Source: Ancistrus triradiatus (lineage: Eukaryota; Chordata; Actinopteri; Siluriformes; Loricariidae). Taken from it: 64,000 nt of DNA. The translations under genes and the position numbers were made by a program. The stretch spans positions 80,976 to 144,975 of the forward strand of contig JAJAGP010000242.1 of the NCBI GenBank assembly GCA_025084515.1, written 5' to 3'. The notes beneath the pieces are model-generated. The model was not told the origin of the DNA. It did no database searches and saw only the letters and a list, made by a program, of their open reading frames with translations. Positions 49,764-62,833 of this stretch are shown in pieces. Every line of letters starts with the position of its first letter. The stretch's first letter is position 1.

Positions 49764-50833
49764 ACTGCACAGCAGTGTGTGGCATATCGCATCATTTCTG
49801 GAAGCTTCTGCAGGTGTCATGACATCAGCGAGCAGAAAGCACTTAAAAAAAAAACAAGAACCCCAACTGTACAAACTAGCATGCATGGCTCAAACAGCAT
49901 GTATGCAAACGAGAACGGACACATCTGTGTGTATCGGGAGTGCGTATCTGTATCCGAGCCCTCGCGCTAAAGGAGACTGCAGTTATTCTACTGAAATGTC
50001 AGGTAAGCTGCACGGAGCAGATTAGGAATCCAGGGGGAGCGAGAGCAGGCGCAGGGGCTGGATCTGTGTACAGATGTGTATATAGTCTTAGTTTTACACA
50101 CGTTTGAAGTATGGATTTTTGCAGACGAATCACTGTGTAGATGGCCACGCGCTTAGATATCGTTAGTTTAAACAAAAAAAAAGAGAGAGAGAGACAGAGG
50201 GTAAATATTTAAAGAGCAACACCTCGGAAATGGCCATTACTGAGATTGCCTTGCCTTTTTATCAAATGTACATTTTAATATAAAATGCGGTTTACTCATA
50301 AATGATGCTCTTTATCCTATCACGGTCGAATGTGGTTCTTTCGTACGTGCTTGTTCTACAGGAAGTATAAATCACCTAACAGTTTGTTTTCACATACTGC
50401 AGCCTTACATTTAGTCGTGACATTTTCTGAACTGAAAACAGAAAAAGGGTGAAAGATATAGAACACACATACAGCGGTACCTCGGTTCTCGTCCTACATT
50501 CGTTCCAGAAAGCTTGTCGAAGAACTGAAAACAGCGAGTACAGAGAACATTTTTCCCATTGTACATTGAATGAATCCGTTCCAGACCACCAGAAAACCCA
50601 CACTGTATAAGGCATTATATGCATTAACGGAGTTGTATTGTACAGGTGCTCCCTGATTTACAAAGGGGATATGTTCAACAAATCCATCATAAGTCAAATG
50701 CATCATGAATCAGAGGGTTTTTTTGTTTGTTTTTTTGGTATATTAAACATTGCAATCAGCATCAGAGGCCATTTCAGCGACACACACAAGCTTACATCTA
50801 TACACAAGGTTACCTCAAGACTAGTCATGTATA

Positions 50834-51192
50834 CAGTGGGGTAAAAAAGTATTTAATCAGCCACTGATTGTGCAAGTTCTCCTACTTAGAAAGATGAGAG
50901 GCCTGTGGACAGGTGTCTTTTATACAGGTAACGAGTGGAGGACAGAAGAGCTTTTTAAAGAAGTTGTTACAGGTCTGTGAGAGGCAGAAATTTTGCTTGC
51001 TTGTGGGTGACCAAATACTTATTTTCCACCATGATTTACAATTAAATTCTTAAAAAATCCTACACTGTGATTTCCTGGAAAAAAGTTTTTGTCATTTTGT
51101 CTCTCATAGTTGAAGTGTACCTATGATGAAAATTACAGACCTCTCTCGTCTTTCTAAGTAGGAAAACTTGCACAATCTGTGGCTGACTAAAT
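50834..51192. mobile_element. Tc1 family-2 miniature derivative, nested
   Basis: The left repeat CAGTGGGGTAAAAAAGTATTTAATC and the right arm (AAAATTACAGACCTCTCTCG ... GTGGCTGACTAAAT) are joined with the whole transposase deleted. The last ~20 bases of the right repeat are missing where the SINE begins. Confidence 0.8.
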
Positions 51193-51316
51193 CCCATGCA
51201 GACAAGGGGAGGACATGCAGACTCCACACAGAAAGGACCTAGGCCACTCCACCCTGGGATTGAACTCAGGATCTTCATGCTGTGAGGCGGCGGTGCTAGC
51301 CACCATGCCGCCCAAT
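51193..51316 (-). mobile_element. tRNA-derived SINE (Mermaid-like)
   Basis: The minus strand starts GGGCGGCATGGTGGCTAGCACCG, with CCTCACAGCATGAAGATCCT, a B-box-like GAGTTCAATCCCAG, and CTTTCTGTGTGGAGTCTGCATG. This is the classic head of a widespread fish SINE. Confidence 0.75.
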
Positions 51317-51811
51317 TACTGAGTTTAATATAGTCTGTACTGTATCCTAGAGGAGCCTATTATACATTAACACTTAACCTACAGTTGGTCAAAATCATTA
51401 ACAAAAAGCTTGTTTTCTAGTAAAGTGCTGAACAATCTTGTAATTTAGTGAGTAATGGATTGAAAGTGAAAAGTAAAAGCAAAACACGTACTCTATTGAT
51501 AAACTCGGTGCGCTAGCGTAGCTGCTAAGCTAACTGCAGCCTGTGTTCTGGAGCATTCAGTTTGTTTTGCTTTCGGTTGGGTCTTATAAACTAACATTTT
51601 AGGACCCATAGAGACTGATTTGCACTAATAACTACTGTAGATGTAAAAATAAAGAAAAACTACTGAATCATGAGTCTGGAATCGGGTTTCATCTGAAACG
51701 AGGCATGCGACTCAACTCGTACAAGTTTAAGCAAGTGGGCCGAGTACCGAGCAAACGACGAGAACTGAGACACATTTTGCTAGTCAACATAGGTCAAGTA
51801 TAGTACCCCTG

Positions 51812-52695
51812 TCTTTTAAATTGAGCGCCAAATCCATTTAATTTCTGAAGAGACATTATGTTTAAAGCGTCTGTCTAAACTTCCACCCCACTCGGAAAAA
51901 GCAAAGCGAGCTACAAATTGTATCGCAGCTTTTATTGCAAGGGATCTACATCTGTATTCAGTCATCGAGAACCAGGGCTTTCGTGCTGTGTTGTGCACCT
52001 TGGAGTCACAATAACAGTACAGTGTTCCGTCTCGGAGATATTTCATGCTAATGATACACTAGAAGACTCAACAGACTTTTATTAGACTCTAAACTCTGAT
52101 GTGAAGTCACAGTTTTTAGTCACAGACTGAATTTAATTTAAGTCCTGTAATGGTATCTAAAGATCCAATGGAAACACGTTTCATTATTTTCTATGCAGTA
52201 TTCAATTTCTGTGTTCTGTCAATGCATTTTTATATGTGTTTATCATTTCCTTTGCATTTTGGAGTGCGGTAATTTGCACAGAACTCTGGTAAATATACAA
52301 AACAGTAAATGTGTTTCCATTATTTAGTCAGATCCCTGTAGGTCTGTACCTACTGAAGTGTAAAAATCACCTCTACCTGTACTATCAAGATACCATGGAA
52401 TTTCCCGTTTGGCACTGGAGAAAGCTCACCTGTTTGTTGCCGACAATGTTCACGTCACTTTTTCATGAGCCAAGATTTAGGATAATATGAAACAAGATTG
52501 TTTTCTATTGGAATGTCAAGATGAGAAAAAGACTTGACTTGTGACAGCTGTTCTGACCACCTTACATCAAGTTGACAAGAGCATGAGCCAACTCTACTCT
52601 AGAAAGACTCATTTGATTCCTTTCACGATTCATCAGAGAATCGATTCCTCCCCACCCTTAGTATGAAAGCACCTAGTAACGAGGGGTGTAGCTAA
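51812..52695. other. Intergenic, no gene recognised
   Basis: A 76-codon minus-strand frame (52046-51816) and AT-rich flank show no recognised domain or element ends. Confidence 0.5.
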
Positions 52696-52699
52696 AATA

Positions 52700-54176
52700 A
52701 ATTCCTAAAAGTCCGAAAAGTCGATAACGAGAACCCAGTTAAACAAATGAGACAAACATATTACACCGGGTCATTTATTTATTGAGAAAAATGATAGTTA
52801 GTGAGTGGCAAAAGTATGTGAACCTCTAGGATTAGCAGTTCATTTGAAGGTGAAATTAGACTCAGGTGTTTTCAATCAATGGGATGACAATCAGGTGTGA
52901 GTGGGCACCCTGTTTTATTTAAAGAACAGGGATCTATCAAAGTCTGCTCTTCACAACACGTTTGTGGAAGTGTATCATGGCACGAACAAAATAGATTTCT
53001 GAGGACCTCAGCAAAAGAGTCGGTGATGCTCATCAGGCTGGAAAAGGTTACAAAACCATCTCTAAAGAGTTTGGACTCCACCAATCCACAGTCAGACAGG
53101 TTGTGTACAAATGGAGGAAATTCAAGACCATTGTTACCCTCCCCAGGAGTGGTCGACCAACAAAGATCACTCCAAGAGCAAGGCGTGTAATAGTCACAAA
53201 GGACCCCTGGGTAACTTCTAAGCAACTGAAGGCCTCTCTCACATTGGCTAATGTTAATGTTCTTGAGTCCAGCATCAGAAGAACACTGATCAACAATGGT
53301 GTGCATGGCAGGGTTGCAAGGAGAAAGCCACTGCTCTCCAAAAAGAACATTGCTGCTCGTCTGCAGTTTGCTAAAGATCATGTGCACAAGCTAGAAGGTT
53401 ACTGGAAGAATGTTCTGTGGACAGATGAGACCAAAATTGAACTTTTTGGTTTAAAAGAAAAGCGTTGTGTTTGGAGAAAGGAAAACCCTGCATTCCAGCA
53501 TAAGAACCTTATCCCATCTGTGAAACGTGGTGGTAGTATCATGGTTTGGGCCTGTTTTGCTGCATCTGGGCCAGGACGGCTTGGCATCATTGATGGAACA
53601 ATGAATTCTGAATTATATCAGAGAGTTCTCAACGACATCTGTCCATGAACTCAATCTCAAGAGAAGGTGGGTCATGCAAGTCGTTCTACCAAAGAATGGT
53701 TAAAGAAGAATAAAGTTAATTTTTTGGAATGGCCAAGTCAAAGTCCTGACCTTAATCCAATCGAAATGTTGTGGAAGGACCTGAAGCAAGCAGTTAATTT
53801 TGAGGAAACCCACCAACATCCCAGAGCTGAAGCTGCTGTTCTGTACGGAGGAATGGGCTAAAATTCCTCCAAGCCGGTGTGCAGGACTGATCAACAGTTA
53901 CAGGAAATGTTTAGTTGCAGTTATTGCTGCACAGGGGGGTCACACCAGATACTGAAAGCAAAGGTTCACATACTTTTGCCACTCACTAATATGTAATATT
54001 GGATCATTTTCCTCAATAAATAAATGACCAAGTATAATATTTTTGTCTCGTTTGTTTAACTGGGTTCTCTTTTATCTACTTTTAGGACTTGTGTTCAAAT
54101 CTGATGATGATTTAGGTCATATTTATGCAGAAATATAGAAAATTCTAAAGGGTTCACAAACTTTCAAGCACCACTG
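52700..54176 (+). mobile_element. Tc1 family-1 copy G, best-preserved transposase, still dead
   Basis: The left arm is slightly degraded; the right repeat ends CACCACTG at 54,176 with TA following. The transposase ATG at 52,977 is followed by a TAG at codon 6 (MARTK then stop). A long readable frame then covers the N-terminal helix-turn-helix to the first catalytic block WKNVLWTDETKIELFGLKEK and PSVKRGGSIMVWACFAASGP. Next, a short deletion (about 53,677) joins [16 protein letters not shown] and removes the QQDNDPKHT block with the second Asp. The third block [15 protein letters not shown] is intact. It lies just beyond the slc15a1 polyadenylation signal. Confidence 0.9.
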
Positions 54177-54219
54177 TATTCCTTTAAACATTACAGAATC
54201 ACACAGAGCAGCCAAACTG

Positions 54220-54556
54220 CTATGAGGTATTCTTTATTGAGAAAGCTCCTGTGAATGTTACATAGAAATGCCGTCTAATATTACAAAAATGTACAGGGTT
54301 ATATTTTACATCAAATACAAACAATGAATTAATTGCACTCCATAGTTCAAAATCCTGACATGTTTTATATATATTATATATAAATTTATGTATATTATAT
54401 ACAAATTTTCCAAACTCAACTGTGTCTAGAAAAGTCATTCACAATATTACTCCATTGCTATTACTATTATTTATTGGATTTGAGAGCAGCAACACCCACA
54501 CACTGTGGCTTTCTGTGAGTAAGCAACACACAGCAGTCTTCATATGACACCATTTC

Positions 54557-54594
<38 letters not shown>

Positions 54595-54739
54595 CCACAG
54601 CAGCTATCTGCCAATGGCAGCAGTCCAACACACATGCCGCTGTTCTTCAGGGCTAATCCAGCAGCAGCTTCCATAGTAATGGCTCTTATTCGAGTCATTA
54701 CGAACGGCTAAATCAGGCTCCAGCCTCCGGGCACGTTGT
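54220..54739 (-). other. slc15a1: slc15a1 3' UTR (predicted)
   Basis: This runs from the stop codon to shortly past an AATAAA on the minus strand at 54,238-54,233 (plus-strand TTTATT). It contains a (CA)n run at about 54,560-54,591. The Tc1 copy G ends 44 bases further on. Confidence 0.65.
54560..54591. repeat. (CA)n microsatellite in slc15a1 3' UTR
   Basis: About 16 CA units within the predicted 3' UTR. Confidence 0.95.
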
Positions 54740-54952
54740 TCAGATCTTGGTTTGCTTGATTTCTGAGGCGTGCACTTCGTCTGCGTTCATGTACGGTTCA
54801 TACTCCTTCTTCTTTTCCTTTTCCTCCAGCGTGAGCTCTCTGATATGGGATTCGATCTCGTGCGGGTCGATGTAGGTGTAGAAGTAAGCCATGATGGAGA
54901 AGATGACGCACACGCAAAACAAGAGCGCGGCAAACAGCACGTATTCAGCCCA
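54740..54952 (-). CDS. slc15a1: slc15a1 last exon: TM12 and cytosolic tail
   Basis: Acceptor CGCAG. Encodes WAEYVLFAALLFCVCVIFSI, then MAYFYTYIDPHEIESHIREL and a charged tail with EEKEKKKEYEPYMNADEV, ending QTKI and stop. The WAEYxLFAALL and FYTYIxPxEIE segments are diagnostic for PEPT1. Confidence 0.96.
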   Translation of the reverse strand, partial: WAEYVLFAALLFCVCVIFSIMAYFYTYIDPHEIESHIRELTLEEKEKKKEYEPYMNADEVHASEIKQTKI

Positions 54953-57837
54953 CTGCGGATCACAGTGCAGAGTTATAGTATGCGTAGGAATGCAGCCTTA
55001 GCTTTATATACAAACCACCAGTACAGGTTTATCGTCCAGCAGATCATCGTCCGGCTTTAACAGATAAGGTATTATGCGTTATAATAGGATATAAAAATCT
55101 GTCTTCTGTACATCTAATTCACGTCTGAATGACAGAAAACTAGTACGAGCTGACCCTCGTGACACCTGAGGGTCTCCTATAGACACTGTTTACCCTTGCT
55201 TGTCCTGATCAGGGTTGTAGGCAAGGATCTGGAGCCTAACCCAGAATTCAGTGGGAGCATAAAGCCTGGCTGGGATTTGAACCCAGAAGCTTTCTCTTAT
55301 GACTGAGCCACTAGTGCTGCTTTTCCTCATTGACTTTCCCAAAAACAGATTGAATGCATTAGAAAGCAGTACCAGGTTTGACCACAAGGGGCATGACTTT
55401 TGCATAGAATAGCAAACAGGGACACTAGAACATAGTGACTCAGTTTACTGGATTAAATAATGCTGATACGCATATTCTTGACTTTATTATATATACAATC
55501 GTCTTATATTCTGTAGTTTTATATTCTCTGTTTTATTATACTCTTCATAATATAGTATCCTCTTTAATTGATGATAGTCTATATATTTCTATTTGATCTA
55601 TATATTTTATTTTATTTAATATTTCACTTGTTATATTTAGATTTAAATATAATGTTTATTATATTGAATGATTATATGTATAATATTTCTTTATTTAATC
55701 TATTACCATACACTTCTTAGTATAGTTCTGTAATGTAACATTTAAACCGCCCAATGGGGTTGAGTCCCTTTTTTTTGAGTCTTGGTCCTCCCAACATTTG
55801 TTCCTTATAACATTTAGGGAGTTTTTCCTTCCCACTGTCGCCCCAGACGTCCTCAATTAGGGCTGTGGAGTGAGACAATGTTCTGTCCAAAAACGCTATA
55901 CAGGGGTCAACGTTCCAACAGGAAATAAACATCTGCCTTATGTACATCTTATTGACTTCTGAATGACAGAAAAGTAGTACGAGCAAATTGTGGAGACACC
56001 TGCTGACATAAAAGAGAATTGCAGGCAGAAAACAACATGGTAACGTTCCATTTGTTTCGGTAAGTAAGTTTTATAAAAGGTACAAAGATAAAAATGACTG
56101 AATTGTATGTACAGTGGAGTACAGTATTAAATGTTTTCATATTGTTTTAATGAATATTATTGTTTAAAACGAAACACTATGTTGCCATGGCAATGTCCGG
56201 TCAGCGTCCTCTTTGGCAGAACGTAACACAGAAGTTAAACGCAAATTACTGTGCAAATACTTTTGACTTGCCGTTCAGTTTTACTACAAGGACCCCTTAA
56301 ATAATTCCAAAAGTCAAGTGCATTTAAGTAACATGCCTTCTTGACCAACTACGTTTTGTGGGTAAACTCCAGCTTAGTTTTGCAGTCAGTGGAATTATGA
56401 TTATCTGTTGGCCCTTACACAAAGTGATTTGTGCTTTCCTTCAATATTATTCAGCTGCATTCTGGTTTAACAAGTGTTAAAGGAAGCATGTGTCAGCCCT
56501 CAACTCCTAGATTGATTATGTGTTTTAGACCTGGCGGTGACTAAATTGGGAGTAAACGGTAAAACACGTCTTCATCAGGCAAAAACAAAGCCTATTTTCA
56601 GTACCTGGTCAGGAAGTGTGCCGACCTCAGCAACTATCAGCACAATAATATTTCCAAAGGCCGTGGTCAGCAGCCAGCCGGCCTGAAGAACTGACTTCAT
56701 GTTCTTGGGGGCCTGAAATGTCAGAGTGGTTATAATTTCAGCACCCCGCCAGTCTCACTCTTTTTAGAATACACAGCAGACAGACTGCTGTACCTGTGAG
56801 TAGGAGAACTCGAGGCCTGTGACGGAGAAGACCACCTCTCCACACGTCAGCAGGAAATACTGCACGATCTGCCAGGCCATGTGGACGGTGTTGGGCTTGA
56901 TGTTTTCTATCTGCTGGATGGTGCTTTGACACTGCACACAGACCATACAAACAAAAGTGCAAGAGGTAACTCACGTCTGCATTCACTTGGAACAGTCATT
57001 TCATAATCCCAAGAACATTTGAGCTGATGGCAGTTACAAAACAGAGTACATTAAGGTAATGCTGGTCAACATGCAGCCAAATCAGGTCCAATTTACTTGT
57101 AGAGCTACTCTATATATAATGATAATTCTCAACCAGTCATTTGAAGCGCTGTCAAACAATTCAAATATGTATCCGTGTTAACTTTCTGTTCAGTACATTT
57201 GTTTAGAGGCTCAAAATACGTCAGTACTTCAGTCTTCAGCAGCCAAAAACAATTTGCATTTATACAAGAAATGTGCATTGTTTTTCATTGTCTACACTTC
57301 AGAAATAAAAAAAGAAATGCTTTTTATTACCTATAGTTATTTATTATGGTTAATACACTTATTTATGGATAATACACCTATTTACCATATATTATTTACC
57401 ATATATATATATACACACTCTGCTCACGATTAAAATTTTTTAACTATTATTTCTTATAGATTCAATAAAAGTCATTCTTTTTTGATTTCTGAAGTGTTAA
57501 CAATGCAAAACAATATCTTGTATAAGTTACTAAGCAAAAACGTTAGTCTCCTGCTATTAAAAAGTGTTAATAACTAGAAATAAAAAGAACTAAGTGCTAT
57601 CTTAAAATGAAAATAACATCTTGTTATCATGCCCAGTTTGTCAAACGCATTTTGGTACAAGTTGTGTATCTTTGAACATCCCAAACATCTTCATTGTCTA
57701 TCGGAGAAGATATGAATGAAGATATGCCATATATGATTTATGATTGCGCCCTTGTTTACAGAATGACATTATTAGTTCGCCATAGAGAGTAGTAAGACAC
57801 GTGTGCATGTGTGTGTGTGTGTATGTATGTGTGTGTG

Positions 57838-57869
<32 letters not shown>

Positions 57870-57901
57870 GTATATATTTATTATAATATATAAAATGCTA
57901 A

Positions 57902-57989
<88 letters not shown>

Positions 57990-60900
57990 GTCAAAGGTTG
58001 GGGTCAAACTGGAAATTTCTGTAGTTGTGTGACCGCGCATACTGTTAGTAATAGATATTGTTTAGGAATTGTTTTTATTCAAATAATAAAACTATCATTC
58101 CTGTCAAATTCATATTAAAGCTTTTAAGTACTACTGAAAACGTCTCTGCTCTACACTATTGGATGTTTGACAGATGCTGTTTCTCAAGCTTGAACCTTTT
58201 TAATCCTAGCAATGAAAACTTACCTCAGGTCCAGAATGAAAGGTGCTTGGAATAAAAAGTGTGTAGGAGCTTCCAAAACCCAACTTCATAGGGTATTCGC
58301 ACTTGTTTCCATCATCACTCAATATGGTAAAGGTATTCCTGCAACACGTACGAAGTTAGAGCCTCGTAATACTTCAGATTAGGTAATGTGGGGGAAAAAG
58401 AGAAACGAGCATTCCAGACACATACTTGAATGTGCAGATACGTACTTGCCCTGTTTGATCAGAGTATAGTTAGAGAACTCATTGGGTTCGATGGTAGTCA
58501 AGTTTCCAGCATTCAGTAACACTATCAGCTTCGTGTTATAGCCGTTCACGAATCTAGAACCAGATCAAAGATTCAATTAAAGATCTAGTTAAGATGGACA
58601 TGCTTGTTGCCTGATGCTGCTAGCTAAAGTAAGTGCGGAAGTTAACAGCTAGCAGTTTAGCATCATAAAAAGTGCACTCCTAAATAATCATAGAAGTCTC
58701 ACAATATGTAGCTAAATCATAAATCTCTTGAGCTGTGAGGCAACAGTACTAAGCACTGTGCTGCTGTTTGGCTGTAATAGCTTTTATTGTTTGTCTTTGA
58801 TTTTCCATTACAACTCATATAATGCACATAATTTGAGTGAAAAGTTAATTTCAAAATACACTCCAAAAAAACGAATCTTAGCAAGTGAGATAATCTTATA
58901 TAAAGGCAAAATAATCTTATTTTTTTCTCTGATGACAATTTTTGTCTTACAAGGCGCTGTAAGTGTAAAATTACCTTGATCAACCTCTTAGAAATTTCTT
59001 ATTTTAAGTAATTTAGGGCTTAAATTAATCACAAAATTCACCAGTCAAGTTATTCTGATTCTTCAGTCTGAACCTAAGATATAAAATCAGAGCTTCTCAC
59101 TTGATTTAAGAATTAGTCTTAGTATTATTATCACTTATTTAAAGAAATCTTACCAAGTAAAATTAGGCAGATTTTTTTGCCTAATAGAAACATCTCATGT
59201 TTAAGGTTTTTTTCTATTTTTTGCTAACAGATTTTTTGCAGTCTATATATACATTTCAGACTTTATTAGTCTCCCTGAAAACCCATCTGTCATTTATGGG
59301 GGCACTTGAAGAGGAAGAAAGTCAAGCATTCACCAACATTATTAGTGTTTTAATAAGTGTCATAATCTGAGAGATGAGTAGGGAAAATGCTAATGTGAAA
59401 GGATTCGTAGTACACCAGGATACCGACCCAAAACACACCTCAAAGTCTTTGCAACAACTGCTAAGTCCAAACAATATCAGCGTGTGTGTTCGTTTTTATA
59501 CTAATCATTTTACAATATTAAAAAAAAACTTCTCAAATTGTTATGCTGATTATTTGATATAGAATGAAAAATATTGCATTAAATTTGAGGAAAAATGCAA
59601 AAACGAATCGAGTAATACCACTTTTAAGCTATATCAGTTATGATGTATGATGTATGTTTTTTTCCAAAATCAAAAACGACCCTTTCCTCTCAACTGTTAT
59701 ACTGATTTTTTGATATGTATTAAAAAATATTACTTTAAATTTCAGAAACATGCAAAATTCCAAGCATTTCACGAGAGGTTATACTGAGTGATCCCATTTT
59801 TGAGCTATATCACCCATGTTCATTTTTATACTAATCAATTCTGCAATTTTTTTTGCCTAAATTTGTTATGCTGATTATTCAATAAGTAAAGCAAACTATG
59901 ACCTTAAATTTGAGGAAAATGCAAAGAATGCATAGAAGCATTATGCTGAGTACTAACATTTTTAAGCTTTGTTTATATCCGAAACAGCTTGTCATACATA
60001 AGACACGAAAACACAAGTGAGGTTATTAAGATTTACAAACGTAATGTTTGTAGTGTGTCATGAATGACCTGCTATCTAGAAGTTTCTCTTACTTGTTTGC
60101 TAAAATAGAGCATTTTTTCCTTAGTAATCAAGTGTATTCAGCAACTGTATTTGAGGTTATAAGGAACTAAAGTCTCAGTTCTGGTCTAACTTTTTTAGAT
60201 GTTTCAGAATTCAGAAGTGTTACGTGAGTAGGAAACTAGCCTTATATCATTGTTCCCCTCTTCTGGTTTGGTTTTCACGTCTTCGCTCTGAAAACAAGGC
60301 ACAAAAATGCTTTATTAGTTGGTTTAACTAATTAATGTAGTTACACAAAATTTACTGAATTAATGTCAGTTAAATGTGTCCTCATACATTCAGCTTATGA
60401 TGGATTTGTCGGAACGTATCCCCATCATAAATCATGCAGCACCTGTGCAATACTACTCCATAAATGCATATAATGCCTTCTACAGTGTGGATTTTCTAGG
60501 GCTCTGGAATGGATTCATTGAATTTCCATTATTCCTTATGGGAAAAAGTTGCTCGGTACCGAGATACCACTGTATGGTGTAAATTCAACTCTTTGGTGAT
60601 ATTACAATGCATTTCACAAGATTGCAGCACTTACACTGCCTTGAATACCAGATGAGTTGAGGAGGAAGGTTTGGCGTTCCCCTTGGAGCACATCAACGAG
60701 AAATGGAGTCTCGGTCCCAATTCCTACCATCATGTTCTCCTCCTCTAGTGTTACGTAACCTACTGTGGACTATAGACACAAGGGATTAACACAGACAAAC
60801 TCCTTTACCCTAAAGAGCACTGCAAAACATTCTTGACAATCCCTGAGTAATTAAAGGAAGAACGTTAAGAAAGCACTTGTGTTGCTCTCCTACCTGGAAA

Positions 60901-62755
60901 GGCAACATGTCGTGTGGCTGTCCATCCACAAACACAGTCAGAGGGTTGTTCTCCATATTTAAAAACTTCACCTGAGCCTCACTAGGTTTGGGGAACTTGG
61001 GAACGGTTTTCTAAAAAGCGACAGAAACGTCCATCAAAAACCACAGACCGGATGGTAACGCAGGTACGTAAGGCGTACAAAGATCCTCACATCAATCTGA
61101 AGCTGCAACAGAGCTGCAGCCACAAAGGCTAACCCAGCCAAGAACATCCCCACGGTGATCTTCTTCAAAGGCCTGATAAAGGAGTAAGAAAGAGAAGGTC
61201 TGAAACCAGATGCAGCTTTTTTCTTTGTCCTTAACGTGACAAAGAAGGAAGCACTCACGTGAAGTCCAGGCCACACTTCTTAATGAGTGGATACACCAGA
61301 TTATCCACAACGGGAACCATTATCAGGATCATAATGGCGTTCACAGTCTGCATGCAGGAAATAGGATTATATGTTAATGATCATTTTAAAGTACAGTCCT
61401 GGAAACAGGTTCTATTAGACTCAGCGGATGGTCTTACCTGCATTTGATCTGGCTGGATGACAAAGCCGCCCTGAGGGGAAGAAAAACAATTTTTAGTCAA
61501 GCTGCTCATTGTATTTTCAATAGAAAATCTCTTATAGAAGTCACTATTGTTTTTGCGGGGGTTTTCTTTATTATTATTTCTTTATTCTGATATTAGTTGT
61601 TTTTTCGGTATGTTTTTCAGCATGGTGACGGAAACTCCCAGGGATGGCAGATTCACTACAGGTGCTACATTTCCCATAATGCCCCAGCATCCCTTCCAAA
61701 GCTTGAGCAGCTAACACTTTCAGTCACTTTCATTACTTGCATGGGGTAATGGACAGCCAGAAATATTTGAAAGAAAGTTGGCCATGCTGCAGGGAAGGTA
61801 ATGATAGCTAAATGTTTTGGCCACTTATAACCGTATAACCTACAAAAGTACATATTAGACCTCTAAAGCAAAGGCATCAGTTACAGTACCATGAACAAAA
61901 TGAATGCAATTAATTAAGATTTTTAATGTACAGCTGAATTGAATGAGTTTAAGACAGAAAGCTGTGTCTAAGAAATTATTGAACACAAGCATCACTGGAA
62001 TGGGTAAAATGTTTAAAGTTTCATACATGTTCAATATCTAATTATTTAATTTCATTAATAAGTCATTATTCATTCATTTCATGTATTTATCCTCTGTAGT
62101 CTTAAAAACAGATATACAAATATTAATACAAATTTACCCGAAAAAGCATAAGTAAACTAATCTAATTAATAAGATTATAGTAATAGTTTAAATACACAGA
62201 AAAAATATTCACAGAGAGAACCTTTAATAATATATTTAATATAATATAAAAAAATATAATAATTAAAAGAAAGTTAAATATGTACACTAATCTATTAAAG
62301 ATAATGTAATATTATGACAGGTATAATAACTAAAGAATACAAAATTATAGCATATAAGACAATAGTGTAAATGAATGAAATACTGAATAAAACTATGTAA
62401 AAATAAGCATGTCAGCATTATTTAGTCCAGTACATGCAGTCACTGTAGGAGCTTGTCTTCAGTTTCAGAGGAAGTCTAAACAGATAAGGACAAGGAACAA
62501 ACCTTTGTTCCTATTGCAACACCAATGCTAATTGCTGACCCACTACACAATCATTTTAATTCATTTATTTTAGTACATTTTTGTTATGTTATTCTTATGT
62601 ATTACGAAGACGTATTATGTAATAATAAGCATGTCTTTTTTGCTCTAAAAACTAGTGAGACTGCAAACTTACAAAGTTGCCATCCATAGTGGTTGCCTGG
62701 AGGGTCCAGCGAGAGGACTGCACACAGAAATAACATAACAGCATAATTAACATTT

Positions 62756-62833
<78 letters not shown>

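Larger units (their letters stand above)
50472..51811. mobile_element. Pogo/Tigger-like element with nested insertions
   Basis: The left end CAGCGGTACCTCGGTTCTCG follows TA. The family body resumes after 51,316 (CTTAACCTACAGTTGGTCAA, AGTAATGGATTGAAAGTGAA, CTGCAGCCTGTGTTCTGGAG) and reaches a degraded right end near 51,811 (GTATAGTACCCCTG). A deleted Tc1 family-2 element and a SINE occupy 50,834-51,316. Confidence 0.75.

Noticed and set aside
55195..55322. A tRNA gene on the minus strand
   Set aside because: A-box and B-box-like sequences are present, but no closing acceptor stem or T-arm follows; the downstream body is SINE-like.
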